Shown in pieces: positions 22,778-34,958 of a stretch of DNA of 64,000 nt. The position numbers and the translations under genes were made by a program. The notes beneath the pieces are model-generated. The model was given only the letters and a program-made list of their open reading frames with translations, was not told where the DNA came from and did no database searches. Every line of letters begins with the position of its first letter. Position 1 is the first letter of the stretch. The DNA comes from Eutypella sp. D-1 (Eukaryota; Ascomycota; Sordariomycetes; Xylariales; Diatrypaceae). The DNA is taken from positions 1,302,001 to 1,366,000 of the forward strand of contig JAJTTP010000003.1 in NCBI GenBank assembly GCA_023313575.1, read 5' to 3'.

Positions 22778-23020
22778 AGCTCAGTTGCTAATACCATACA
22801 AGTAGCAGTTCGAGAGAGGCATAGTGGAGGAGCTGGACCACCGCCCTGTGTCCGACTTTAGCTGCAACTCTTACTTAGCCTGGGTTGGATTCCCGGAATG
22901 ACCTTAGTGGGTAACAGTTATTCCTAGTTATTCCTGCATCGGGCCTTTATCTCAACTGGCTTAACTGTTAAGGGCTGAGGGTTCTGGTTTTTTTTCTTCT
23001 TCTTCTCTCTCTCTTTTCCC
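22778..23020 (+). mobile_element. tRNA-derived SINE-like element, copy 2
   Basis: It begins with AGCTCAGTTGCTAA, close to a tRNA A box, at about 22779. A degenerate B box GGTTGGATTCC follows at 22883-22893, then the shared body TAGTGGGTAACAGTTATTC at about 22910 and a T/CT-rich tail to about 23020. Block order and tail match copy 1, but many positions differ, including the invariant C of the B box, so this copy is probably inactive. Confidence 0.55.
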
Positions 23021-24643
23021 AGAGCTATAGTAAAGCCCAAAATGGCCCAAAGGTGTCAAGCCTTTTGGTTGCGACACCTTCTTACACTTGGTACTCGAAT
23101 ACGCTTAGTGCTACGCTGATGTTAATATAAGCTCGTTGTGGAACTGCCACTTGAGAACAGGGTGGACCCTTAGGTCCATTCTCGGGCCGATCCTACAAAA
23201 CGGCTTGTCCCGTTTCAGGGGCATGATGCACTCTGCCGATCTCTACAAGAACTCAGCCCTACCGGAAAGTACAACCCAGCAATTGATGCATTCTCAATCG
23301 CACAGTCTATCAAGTAGTCGCGTATCAAGCATACAATCCAGCCAAAACGCAAAGTCAAGTATAATATGTGGTATGTATTCAGAGCCTAAATGCAGAATTG
23401 ACTCACGATAATCTAAGTCGAAGATTTTAATGCGATCCCTATGTCATCGAGCTATTGCGTTCAAGTAGAGAGGTACGTACATGGGGAAAATGGGTAGAAG
23501 GAGAGAGTGGAGTGTACTTCATTGAGTCGGTGTAATACATACAAAGTCAAGTACCGCAAGCGAGGTAAGTACCTACTCTAATAGCGTCAGACTGGGGCCC
23601 ACATGAGCCACCCAGAGATAAGATAATGCTTCGCCACCTCCTTGATGCCATCAAGCCACACTCTAAGCCCGCGATACCTTCATATCAGTACAAGCCGTCC
23701 ATATCAACTAAATAGATAATACTTACAAGCGGCTCAAATAAAATAAGTTAAGTAAATTCGATGTTTTAATAAGTAGCTTATATTCGAAGTAAACTAGTTA
23801 GCGGGGATCTAGTTATGCCTCTGGGGCCCCGTGTTTGCAACTTCCCGTCTCTGAAGGCAGAAGCAGTAGACGCCAAGTTGCAAGTCGTTAGTAGTATCTC
23901 ACGTCCGTCACTTTCCCTAATTCAACTTCCCTCACAAAAACTACTGCCCAGGTAATACCTAATCATATGATTATCCCCGCTTACATTGCATTATATTCTA
24001 CCTCTAAGCACGCAAGACACATTCCACTCCTGTCATCTTCTCACTCCAACATAAACTATCGAGGTTCTCAGGAAGGATCATCCTTTATCATTAGCATATT
24101 GTGTCTTCCCTACCGCGTCGCTGATCCTGGGCATCAAGCTACGCATTCCTTCCATATACAACTACCTAATTCAAGGTGCCGTCATCACAGCAACTTCAAG
24201 GCCGCACCTGTAGACCCTGGAAAGCCGCCTTCTCACCATCTTTGCTCCCATCACTAAACCACAGATTCAGTATATCCAACAACGAGAGCCCAGGAAACAT
24301 GATCTTTTCATAGCCACATCCCACCCAATCAACCCTCAATCTAGCAATCGTTCCTCAATAGTTATCGTCGATTCTATCATTTTCCGTCGTTACTATACGG
24401 TTCTTAATCAGTATCAGCACCGCTCTCATACATTGTTTTGGGAAAGAGCCCTTGGTGACTTGAGGGACGGATCAACCTTCCCCAGCAAATCTGCGGTTAC
24501 CATCTTCCCAGTGAGCTCTCACCCGGTCTATACACTTATGGAAGGTACTAGGTATAGTCAAACCTCGTCTCTTAATGCTTATCTCAAATTGACGTAGACT
24601 AATTTTGACTATTCCATACTTACTAGAAAGTCTGGCCGAGGAC
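23021..24643. other. Gene-free stretch upstream of the SNF2 gene
   Basis: No supported gene is seen. A possible very short extra first exon for the SNF2 gene lies at 24538-24544 (ATGGAAG), with a GTACTA donor and an acceptor at 24626. It would add eight residues in frame (MEESLAED before the ATG used here). Confidence 0.4.
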
Positions 24644-27600
24644 ATGGCCGTCGACCACGAAGCCCCGTCCACGACGAGCGATACGGGAACCGTGGATCCG
24701 AAGGTAAAGCGAGAACCAGACGACGACAAGGGTGTATCATTTCCACGTCACCACGCATCAATGACCATTCCGAACCGTGAAACGGATGAGTCCAATGGCA
24801 AAGCCCAGTTTATTGGGGAGACCGAAACTACATCTTCCCAAGAGGCTCTACCTGTCCAGCAGGTTCCCAATGACGCTATAGAACCACTACACGATCCCAA
24901 TATACATAACCAACCTAGTACTCTCAATACAAGCTCAAAACCCTCTGAAAGCAAGAAACGGAAGGATTGTAAATCCAAGGCTGACACAGCACCGACAAAG
25001 AAAAGACCGAGGGGCCAAACCTCTTTTATTAGTAGGCTCAAGAGCAATGCTGACACCCGCGAGACTATAAACGGAATGTACCGCAAAGATATCGAGCCCT
25101 ATTCAAGCAATAACAAATGGAACGAGAAGGCTGATAAATCTGCTATCAAGGCCGCAACCCATCTTCTAGGGAATAAGTTTCAGCTTGTAGGCAAAGAGGA
25201 CGGCCTACCAAATGACATGTACTCCCTAGCGGGTATGAAGACTACTTTAAGGGACTATCAACTTGTTGGGGCTGCGTTCATGTTAAAGCATGAACGAGGA
25301 AAAACAGAGCCGCATGGAGGCATAATGGCGGACGAGATGGGCGTAGGGAAGACAGTACAGGCCATTGCTTGCATTCTATTGAACCCGCCCTCCTCAAGCG
25401 CAATGTCAGACGGTTGCGGCTCAACATTGATCGTGGTCCCTTCCGACCAACTCATTCGGCAGTGGACTAAAGAGTTCAGCAAGCATATCAACGATGGTAT
25501 GGTCGAGAAGCCCTTCCACTACCAAGGAAAATCGGGCATTCCAGCGATAATGCTGCGATCCTACCCATTCCTGTAAGATCACAGCGAGAATCTTGAGAGC
25601 AGAGCCTTATTAATAACCCTGCAGAATCACAACATACGCACAAGTGACCCATACATTCATCAAAAAAGGGCCGCTATTCGAAATAAATTTTTATCGTGTC
25701 ATCCTAGACGAGGCAGATAAAATCAAGACAATGAATGCTAAGAGTAAGTGTTCATTGAATAATACGAGAAGCAGACATAACTAACACACCTCCTAGCTTC
25801 AATAGCCTGTGCCGCACTCAAGTCGAAGTGCAGATGGGCACTCTCCGGGACACCAATACCAAATGGTCTAGGCGGTGGGTCATCAACACCTGTGTACTCT
25901 ATGTTGCTGACACCATACAGAGATTAATCCATACTTGCGGTTCTTAAAGATCGACGTTGATGAAGACACAGAGAAGTTCGAACAGCGGTTCGGACAACTC
26001 GGCGACACGGTCCGTAATATCGAGGCGATGAGGGAACGAGGACAGTAACTGATATTAGAATAGGACTCACTGCACGAGCGAGTAATGGCAGTCCTCGGAA
26101 GCCGCATGATTCGTCGGTTTGTATACCTCACAACGATCCATCTAAACTGTTGCTGATTCATGTGTAGTGAGCAGGGACAAATGTTCATGGGGCGTCGTAT
26201 CTGCCAGCTCCCCGATTGTTATGACTCGGTCATGGAAATCGAGATGACCACTGAAGAAAGGCAGATTTACGAGTGAGCCAGCCTTTTCCAATTGTAATTA
26301 CGCAGCTAACGGTACTCAGTTGTCTCCAAACTCACTTGATAGAAGCACTCAAAATGCAGCCTGAAAGGTGCAATGACGGCTCATCAGGTCCGAGACGATC
26401 TGATATGTTCAAGCTCATCCATGGACTACGACAGGCAGTAGACCACCCCCTAAATTTGTATCCCCTCCTAAGAATAATGCCCGGAAACGTTATCACGGAG
26501 CTCAAGTCCGAGGTTACGAAGATTGAGGGCCAGACCACCGTCTCTGAGCATGTCTACCGACAAATTGAGGCATACTGCAAACATCGAGAACGTCAACACC
26601 CAAATCTAGAGGAACCAAATCAAGCACAAGTCGATCGTGAGAACAGCCATTTCGAAATTGGGGCACATCTCGATTATTTAATGGACTCGCAGGCTAGTAA
26701 TGTCTGCACTGTATGTACTCGGGACAGAGTCGAGGTCCAACTCATTGAACTAGACGTAAGGCCTCCCATTACTCCCAAGCAAGTCCACAAGCTAACAATA
26801 GTCTGTAGTGCAATCATCTCATCTGCAGTGAGTGCCGGGATGATCTGATCGGACGCCACGGCGACGGCGGCCGACCCTCCGCGAAATGTCCTGACTGTGG
26901 CAAAGTCTTCTTCCGTTTCATTACTCAAAGTAGAGAAGATGGCAGCGAACAAGGTCTACAAGACCTCGACATTGACGAAGATTTGGCACATGTAATGAGT
27001 CGCTCCAGCAATGGCCGCGACTACGTAACAGTTGCGGGATGTAAGGGCTACGTTCCAAAATCGAAAAAGAGGTCATATCCAGGGGACGACTTCAACGGCT
27101 GGCAGCCAGAGACATCCAGTAGCGCCACCAAATGGCTGGATCTATGCGACAAGAATCCATATAAGCCTGTGATCCCTAGCAGCAAAACTATAGCCTCCGT
27201 AAATCTCATACAAGAGTGGCAGCGGACTGCCCCAGACGACAAAATAGTTGTCTTCGTTAAATGGGCAATAACCGCAAAGGTTATCGGTAGAATGTTACAC
27301 GCGAAAGAAATTCCATTCGTGTATTATTTTGGTTCCAATATATCATCAAACATCCGTACCAAAGCCCTCGAAGCCTTTGAAGACAACGACAAAGGTGTCA
27401 AGGTCATGGTATGCGCCACCCCCTTTCCTCCTCTTTCCTTTCTACAACGCTATTTTGTGACGCCAACTAACCTACGAGAGTAGATCGTGAGCATTAGCTG
27501 TGGTGGACAAGGCCTGAACATCACTTGCGCCAACCGAGCAATATCCCTTACACCCTGGTGGAACTCCGCCGTCGATGAGCAGGCCAGAGGCCGCGTCCGC

Positions 27601-27789
27601 AGACATGGACAGACAAAGGAGACGCACTTCGTCCGCATCGTGGCGAAAGACAGCATCGATGACCGCATGCTCGACTTGCAGAAGAGGAAGACGGAGGAGA
27701 TAGAGCCAGCCATGACATCCGGGAAGAATAGTCTTTCTTTCGATGACGTGTACTTTCTGGTCGGGGGCCAAAAGCAGGATGAAAAGTAG
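24644..27789 (+). CDS. SNF2-family ATPase with inserted RING finger (Rad5/Rad16/Uls1-like), 901 aa
   Basis: Nine exons: 24644-25572, 25625-25743, 25797-25865, 25921-26009, 26064-26116, 26168-26272, 26320-26755, 26809-27408 and 27484-27789 (2706 nt in frame). Motif I DEMGVGKT is at 230-237, motif II DEAD at 338-341, then WALSGTPIPN (motif III). A C3HC4-type RING follows: Cys584/Cys587, Cys601, His603, Cys606/Cys609 and Cys627/Cys630. The helicase C-lobe ends with GGQGLNIT (807-814) and EQARGRVRRHGQ (832-843). A RING between the two ATPase lobes is the mark of the Rad5/Rad16/Uls1/HLTF group, which remodels DNA-protein complexes and ubiquitylates targets in repair or silencing. Introns 3 and 4 use weak donors (GTCTAG, GTCCGT); without splicing intron 4 two stop codons would interrupt the gene. 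The N-terminal 200 residues are Ser/Lys-rich with a KKRPR-like nuclear signal. Confidence 0.85.
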
Positions 27790-28617
27790 CTCAGGCTTTC
27801 CGGCATGCTTGGGGGGCAAAACTATATCTAGTCGTACCGCAGTACCGACGTCCAAGCACTCGAGCGCACCGTATTGTTGATTGAGCTTGGTGCTACAGAG
27901 CGTGTGCGAGCTCGTTGCTGTCTCCCTTCGTGGACACAGAACTCTGCCAGGTGCATAACTGATCATACTGAAAACGAATGGCACTGCTGGAACATCGATG
28001 GCTTTAGTTACGCGTTAGTTTTTTCAGCACAATATCATGCGTTGATCTTTACATGTTATTCTCCATTATGATGATGTTGTGAAGAGTTGTTTGACCATCT
28101 ACTACCGTCGATGGTCGGTATAGTTATACTAGTGACTGGAATACCCTAGCTGCCCGCTGCTGCCGCCGTGGCCATGCAGCTGTGAAAGTAGGGGCGGTAA
28201 TATTCTAAACCCAGTAGTCGAAGTGCGATCCCCGTAGAAATGCGATTGATATTGATCGGCCAAGCAGAAAATACCAAGTAGGTACCTAGGTAGTCAATGA
28301 CAATGGCAGGCTGGTTCGCGACTTAGTATGCATCAAGGGGGGCCGCCGTCATTACGCTTTATCGATAGATACTTAGCGCGGGGCGGACGAGAGATAAGGT
28401 GGGTCGCGCATCAGATAAGAAATTTGGTCCCTCCAAAGTTAAGAAAAAAGGGAAAAAATATTTGACCCCACCACCACCACTTACTTAGGTATGTAGAGCA
28501 AATACTTTGAGCTGTCATTCAGCAACACGCATACCCTCCCCCCTCCTGCCCCCCCTTTTCACTGCGATACCCTTTTCTTATTTCTTATCAGATACCAGTA
28601 GATATTGGGAAACGGCC
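27790..28617. other. Intergenic region and RRB1 promoter
   Basis: About 830 bp between two + strand genes. Near 28285 is a GTAGGTACCTAGGTAG motif, and near 28440-28560 lie A-rich and C-rich blocks that probably hold the RRB1 core promoter and leader. No coding signal is seen. Confidence 0.45.
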
Positions 28618-30126
28618 ATGTCAAAGCGCATAGCGGACTCGGAAAATGCCGACGTCCCTCTCAAGGGCGGCGATCGTCCCGACCCCATGGATGTCGACGA
28701 TAAGGACATGGGCGAGTTCGAGGACGAATTCGAAGATGAATTTGAGAGTGAGGATGAGGTACTAGTTGCCGGTGTAGATGGGAGACCAGACGAGGAAAGA
28801 GAGGCAGAAGAACAGGCTATGAACGACGCAATGGATGTCGAGGAAAACAATGGCACTTTTATCGTCGGTCGCAATAAACTCGAGGCTGGTCAACACCTTG
28901 CGCCTGATCTGGGAACCTACGAGATGCTTCACAGTCTGAGTACGCCGTGGCCCTGTTTATCCTTTGATATAGTGCGCGACGGGCTGGGCGACAACAGGGA
29001 GAAGGCTTACCCGGCTACCATGTACACCGTCGCTGGTACACAGGCAGAGTCGAAGCGGGAGAAGGAGAACCAGATCATGATCATGAAGTTCAGCGGTCTC
29101 AGCCGGATGCAGAAGGATGATGAGGGATCAGATTCGGAGGATGATGATGACGAGGACGAGGAGGCCGATCCTATTCTCGAATCCAAGTCCATCCCCCTGG
29201 CATCGACTACGAACCGGATACGAGCACACCAGACCCCGTCGCAAGACGCTTCTAAGCCTCCTACGACGATAACTGCGACAATGACGGAGTCTTCCAACAT
29301 CTTTATCCACGACATAACCCCACATCTATCCTCCTTCGATAACCCCGGTACCATCATAACACCCCAGCAGAACAAGCCCTTATCCACCATCCGCGCGCAC
29401 AAGTCGGAGGGCTACGCACTTGACTGGTCGCCCTTAGTGCCCGAAGGCAAGCTGTTGACGGGCGACAACGATGGCCTGATATATGTCACGTCGCGCAATT
29501 CTGGGGGCGGCTGGGTGACGGATACGAGGGCGTTCCAGGGACACACCGGCAGCGTCGAGGAGATCCAGTGGAGCCCGGGTGAGGCGTCCGTTTTCGCGTC
29601 GGCGTCCAGCGACGGCACCGTCCGCGTATGGGACGTGCGCAGCAAGAGTCGCAAGCCGGCCATCACAGTGCAGGCCAGCAACGTCGACGTCAATGTGATG
29701 TCGTGGTCGCGACTCACAACGCATCTGCTGGCGACGGGCGCCGATGATGGTGTCTGGGGTGTGTGGGATCTGCGGCAGTGGAAGGGTGGTGCGGGCCAAA
29801 AGCCGACGCCTATCGCGAGCTTCGCCTACCACCAAGAGCAGATCACCAGTATTGAGTGGCACCCGACAGACGACAGCATGGTTGCCGTCGCCGCTGGCGA
29901 TCACAAGGTCACGCTGTGGGACCTTTCGGTCGAGCTCGATGACGAGGAGAGCAAGGACACGGCGGGCGTCAAGGACATGCCGCCCCAGCTGCTGTTCGAG
30001 CACATTTCCGAGCACGCCAAGGAGGTTCACTGGCACCCCCAGATCCCCGGCACCCTGGTCGCCACGGGCCAGGAGTTCAGCGTGTTCAGGCCTATACCGG
30101 TCGTCTTTGGTATTCACGGGAAGTAG
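28618..30126 (+). CDS. RRB1: Ribosome-assembly WD40 chaperone RRB1/GRWD1, 502 aa
   Basis: An intronless frame; the ATG at 28618 is the first in frame (upstream codons lack ATG). The N-terminus is highly acidic (about residues 21-47, EFEDEFEDEFESEDE). Next comes the histone-binding-protein-like N-terminal segment HLAPDLGTYEMLHSLSTPWP (about 95-120), a second acidic patch (DSEDDDDEDEEAD), and then WD40 repeats with readable signatures such as VRVWDVRSK, GVWDLRQWKG and VTLWDLS. This order and length fit RRB1 (human GRWD1), a nucleolar/nuclear protein that in yeast binds ribosomal protein Rpl3 and is essential for early 60S assembly. The gene is well isolated from neighbours. Confidence is high because order, spacing and the HLAPDL..TYEMLH signature all match. 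Confidence 0.92.
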   Translation: MSKRIADSENADVPLKGGDRPDPMDVDDKDMGEFEDEFEDEFESEDEVLVAGVDGRPDEEREAEEQAMNDAMDVEENNGTFIVGRNKLEAGQHLAPDLGTYEMLHSLSTPWPCLSFDIVRDGLGDNREKAYPATMYTVAGTQAESKREKENQIMIMKFSGLSRMQKDDEGSDSEDDDDEDEEADPILESKSIPLASTTNRIRAHQTPSQDASKPPTTITATMTESSNIFIHDITPHLSSFDNPGTIITPQQNKPLSTIRAHKSEGYALDWSPLVPEGKLLTGDNDGLIYVTSRNSGGGWVTDTRAFQGHTGSVEEIQWSPGEASVFASASSDGTVRVWDVRSKSRKPAITVQASNVDVNVMSWSRLTTHLLATGADDGVWGVWDLRQWKGGAGQKPTPIASFAYHQEQITSIEWHPTDDSMVAVAAGDHKVTLWDLSVELDDEESKDTAGVKDMPPQLLFEHISEHAKEVHWHPQIPGTLVATGQEFSVFRPIPVVFGIHGK

Positions 30127-32916
30127 AATCGTGCCATTAATGAAATCCAAATTTAGACACGCCCTCTTGCTCTTATATATGTGTGTCGATTGCACTATCT
30201 TGGAAGACACGAGACTGGTATTAGTCACTTTGAAGGTAGGAAAACAGGGAATTATGACGCCCTCGTCCAGCTCAGCCTGTATTCTGCGTTAGCAAGCCAT
30301 GCTTCTCGCGTTCGCTTTACATGATTACGCCAATATAATACTCTTGACTGTCGAGGTACCCTTCTCTACACAGTCCACCCTGATCATTGCTCCTATCCCT
30401 AGAATAACAGGACGTCATTACCAGCCCAGAATTGCCAATTCTCTGTGCGATGTCTCGGCATTTGTATGACAAGTACAGCATGATCCCCGTCACACAGACA
30501 GGCGCCTCGCTGTCTCGCGAGTCTGGCCGCAACGATGTTGGCCCATCGTTACATCAGGACGGCTCGAACAGGCAAAGCGCCGCATGTAATAATGCCAGGT
30601 CGGAGATCCGGATGCCCTTGCAGGAGGGCACGCATACATGGTAGGTCAAGTGATTTGCCTAGACGACCAAAACTGTTGAAAGCTAAAGAAACTACCTTTG
30701 CTGGATACGACCATCGACCAGTCGCCAGGGATAAGAAGGCTCCTCCTTCCTTCTCCCACCCATATGGCCCCACTGAGTTACATCACCAACATACTTATTG
30801 ATGGACATATGTCAAGCCCCTTGGGGATGCCCTCCTAGGTGAGGCTCTAAACCTAAGTCGAGGGATCGGTGGTCAACTCGGCGCTTAATAGTCTCTCCCT
30901 TAGTCGCTCGGCATCCATGTCCACGGGTCTTACCTAGGTAAGGCTGGTGGTAGGTAATTTAGCCTCCTGTGCCGTTTTTTTTCTTCTTTGCCGCACCAAA
31001 TGACGAGGAGCAAGGTGTGAGGTGAAGGTAGGGAAGACAAAGGAGAGAACATTGATAAATAAGCAATTTTCGTGACCACCACCTAAGTTCCTGGCACTTT
31101 CTTTTTAATCCCCTTACCCCCCCCCCCCCCCTACCGCGGCTCGGGCGCTCGCTAAGCCAGGTTGGCTTAATCGCTCGAACCGGCTCCGCAGCCAATCACT
31201 GTCGAAGCCGTTCCCGATTAGGAAGCGCCTCGTTCCCGATCGGGACTAACGGTCGTTGGCAACCCCCCTTCCCTTCCCTTCCCTCGCCTTAACGGCAACC
31301 GCGATATTAAAAAAAACCTAGACCCGTCCCCGGCTTATGGGCGATGACGGCGTAGCGAGCTAGGATGAGGAGGTGGGGTGGTGGGCGGACAGGGTGGATG
31401 GGGCCCGCGGAGGCCTCAGCGGAGTGATGTTCAAGTCCGACGGTAATTAACGACGAGCTACCAGTTGTGCTACGGCGGCTCACCTTAGGTATATGGTAGA
31501 TAGGTATATCGGGGAGGAGAGAGGGATATGGATGGGATTGGGATGTCTACCATTGCCAACCGTCTGTTTCAAAAACGTCCAACTAAAGTAGACATCTCGC
31601 CTCATTCGCCGGCTACCTCCGTCCGCGTCATCTGGAGGGAAAGAGGGAGGCGCTCGTGTGGACTTAGGTTCGGCGGGAGAGGTGCGGGTGAAGTGTGAGT
31701 GAGCGAGTGAGTACGTTGTGTCTGTTGTGTCTGCGGGTGAATCTCCGCCTGGATCATGTCTGGTCACACGTTCCGATCTCACTCAACTTCGTGGAGCTGT
31801 CCGCTGCGGCCGCATACCCAGCCAGACAGGCCCTTCGATCCGGCACTTATCCGCTCGGTATGGGTAGGGGGTCTCAGTGGCCTGTCTGTCTACGGTACTG
31901 AAAGGGGGGGGGGGTCTCGCCGTCTTGCGTCACCGTTCTCGTGATAAGTTCAAGGGGCAGGCGGCAGGCCTGGAGATGAGCCCGGTTAAACCCAATCATT
32001 AGATGTGAACCAGCATGCCGCCTGGGGAATGTGGTGTCTCGGAGGACTAACCCGAGACCGCAGGCCTCACTCGGTACGCATACCGGGTCTCCATCCAAGT
32101 GGCAAGTTGCTTCAAGCAAGTCCACAAAACCGTAACATTCCCGAGCTACCAGAGAGCGAGCCGCTCGCTGATCTCTCCTCTCCTAAACTGGGGGTCGAAG
32201 GTGGAATGGGTCGGCCGTTTCAGTTCAAGCTCGTCGACGCCGCCCCCCCTTACCCCCCTCTCCCCCCTCCAACTTGCCTAGGGAACATGGATTCCCGGCC
32301 TGTGAGCTTTCACGCGCGGCTGCGGGCCAGAAGGTAAGGCCCCGTCTCCTCAGATGGGGGACGTGTGTGCTGATCATTGGATCCTGAGTCATGTCCCCGT
32401 AGGTCGAGAGATGCGGCTTCAGGGATGGGAGATGGAGTTAGGAGGTCGAGAGCTCGTATGGATGGATGGATCTTCCAATGACTCCCGGTTCGCAAGCGCT
32501 CGGGAGGTGAAGACCCTACCTACTATAGGCCTCTTGGTTGGTCTTGACTAAGACCTTTCTCCATGGTCCCGTGTTTCAGTCTCGGCGGTGTAGGTGGACG
32601 GTCTTGTCTTTGTGGACATGTATGTCCTAACTGAGATGATGGGATCGATGGGACCGTCTATGTCACAGACGCGCGGGGCTGGCAGTGACGTGGAAGAAAG
32701 TGAGGCGAAGAAGTATAAGTAGCAGATGGTGCGACAGTATGTCTAGCAGAAAGACATGCCATCGACAAGAGACAACTCCCACTTCGCTGTTCAGTTTAAG
32801 AGTGCCGCTTCCACCTATCCATACATCAGCATCTATTAGATAGCCTGCCTGCCCAGTGCTATCTCGATCCCAATCGTCGCACACCTTCTTAGTCCTAGCA
32901 AAGCTCGATCGAAGCC
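30127..32916. other. 2.8-kb gene-free stretch
   Basis: No frame with family similarity is seen. It contains a run of about 15 C (31117-31131), a G run near 31906-31914, CCTTC-type pyrimidine repeats near 31268-31285, and a pair of pol III box look-alikes at 31429-31472 in opposite orientation that do not fold into a tRNA by eye. The last 100 bp carry the leader of the amidoligase gene. Confidence 0.45.
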
Positions 32917-34223
32917 ATGGCTACCGTCGCGGCAAGCCAGCTGGCATTCCGCTTCGGCGTGGAGCTCGAGTTCCTGCTGGGCAGCCGGTCGAAGAAGCAC
33001 AAGTCGTGGACGGCGCTGGCGGCGGAGCTCAGCGCGCGCCTGGCCAAGGCCGGTGTCCCTAACCACGTCAACGCCGGCAACGAGAAGTCCGCCGATAACT
33101 ACCGCGAGTGGTCTATCGTTCGCGAGGTCACAGTGCCGGCGGACGTCGGCAAGGGTCTCTGTGAGTTCATTTCTTTCGTTAGTTCGTCTGGGCTTTTTTG
33201 TCCTGTCTCTCGTGGTTCATGTGCAGTGGTCCCATCAAGCCGTTCCATCAAAGCCGATATTAACAAGCTACTGACCGGATCAACAACAGGGGGCACAGAA
33301 CTCGTGTCACCGATCCTGAGCCCTTCGCCCCCAGGGGGCGACCCGGACCAGCACTGGACGGTGGCCCTGCAGGCCATCTTCGCGGTGCTAGCGCGACACT
33401 TCGTGCTGGCGCCGACGGCGCAAGCGGGGACGCACGTGCACGTGTCGTGCGAGCCGGCGGGGGCGGGGCTGGGCGGGAGCGCGACGGCCCTGGCTGCCGT
33501 CGCCAAGGCGGCGCTGTACTTCGAGCCGGCGCTCGACGCGCTGATGCCGGCCTCTCGGTCCCGCGACGCGCCCTACTGGTGCCAGAGCAACCGCGCCAGC
33601 GTCGCGCTCCGGGGCGCCGCCGCCGCCGCCGAAACCGCCGATGATCTGAGCGCGTGCTTCGCCCTGCTCGATGAGTGCTGTGTTGGGGGTAGTAGTGTTG
33701 AGTCTGTCGTCCGCGCCATGTGTCTGTTCCCGGCGTCCAGCGCGTACGGGCGCGCTCATGGCTATAAGGCGGATTTCGTCCACGGCGTGTATAAGTGGGA
33801 TTTTTCTGGCTTGCTCCCGGATACCGGCTCGGGGACTTTAGAGTATCGACAGGTGAGTGGCAAGAGCGATTCCAGTATCTAGTCCTACTTATGTCATCTT
33901 ACCCTTGCCTGAATGCTTGACATAAAGTTCAACATACTAACGAGCTCGGAAACCCCTCCCAGTGCCCCGGCTCGCGCACCGCAGACGAGGCGCGCGCCTG
34001 GGTCGAGCTGGGGCTGTGCTTCGTGGCGGGTGCCATGGATGCCGGCCATGCGCTCGACCCGCTCGCGCAGCAGCAGAGCGACGGGAACATAATGGAGGAC
34101 CTGTGGTGGATGCTGTGCGCGGGTGCGCAGGCCACGGGCGTTGGCGAGCTCGAGGGGATCAAGGCCATGGATTTCACGGGTGCTGGGGAGAAGGCTGGTA
34201 AGGCTAAGAATGGGAGGAAGTAA
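32917..34223 (+). CDS. Putative amidoligase enzyme (Amidoligase_2 family), 355 aa
   Basis: Three exons: 32917-33160, 33290-33852 and 33963-34223 (1068 nt in frame). Splicing rebuilds GLWGTELVSPIL and EYRQCPGSRTADEARAW across the junctions. The amidoligase family has the glutamine-synthetase/carboxylate-amine ligase fold and is predicted to join a carboxylate to an amine using ATP. Expected conserved positions are visible: Glu16 and Glu18 in FGVELEF, Glu85 in GTELVSP, His130 and His132 in THVHVS, and an Arg in QSNRASVALRG. The C-terminal end is Lys/Gly-rich. The gene stands alone, convergent with YOS1, with no ATP-grasp or peptide-precursor partner beside it; a small-molecule kinase gene lies 1.7 kb further on. 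No signal peptide is seen. Substrate is unknown; a role in amide-bond formation on a small peptide or amino-acid derivative is inferred from family only. Confidence 0.85.
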
Positions 34224-34958
34224 GCTAGACGCCTCTAGCATTAGTCCGTGTGGAATCTGAATAGTCAGCTCACGTCGTCATCAAGATGCACCTGCTACCT
34301 AACCGTGGCAAGTGGTTCATGTGATAAAAGGGACAACCCCACGTATAATCGCGCCGGGACGTAATGATGGTTTAATATTCCATTGATTATCGATACGCGC
34401 ATTTAGTTCCATTCGCTTTGGAGCCGCGCCGTCTCATCTGAAAGCAACGGCAGGGATGCCCGCATAGCTCGTCTGGTTCGGGTGATTCCCACCTTTCGAA
34501 GATAATCTGACGACCTGCCTTGCCGCAAATTCGCACCCATCTACATGTGATGTAACCCATAGCCTCCCCACCTATACCCCCTAACATCCAAAATATTCGA
34601 ATCTTCGGCTGCCAGATAGCCGGTGGCGCATCCCTTCGGCTCTGATGTCGTGAGAGTAATACATGGTGGGGTGCTCGTTCTCGGAGGTTGCTATAGGCTA
34701 ATAGGAGATCGTAGTATGGTGTAGATAGGATAGACGGCCGGAAGAGGTCCCGATTCAAGGTAGAAGGCACTGACACTACCGCACGGACGATAAGAAGAGC
34801 ACTTCAGGGGATTCTCATGTTTAAGGGGAGACCAGAGTATTCACGGCTTCCTCGTGACAAGCATCCAAGACGGTGATGCGCTTCCGTGTGACGTAGGGTG
34901 GTATATGTATCGGCCCTTTCGACCCCCTCGAACGCGCCGTAGTAAATTCCACGTCTTA
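34224..34958. other. Convergent intergenic region
   Basis: It lies between the 3' ends of the amidoligase (+) and YOS1 (-). No coding or RNA feature is recognised. Confidence 0.45.

Noticed and set aside
26041..26063. TAA and TAG stops suggesting the SNF2 gene is a pseudogene
   Set aside because: A 54-bp intron (26010-26063) with an in-frame length and a good branch site removes both and leaves the conserved sequence continuous.
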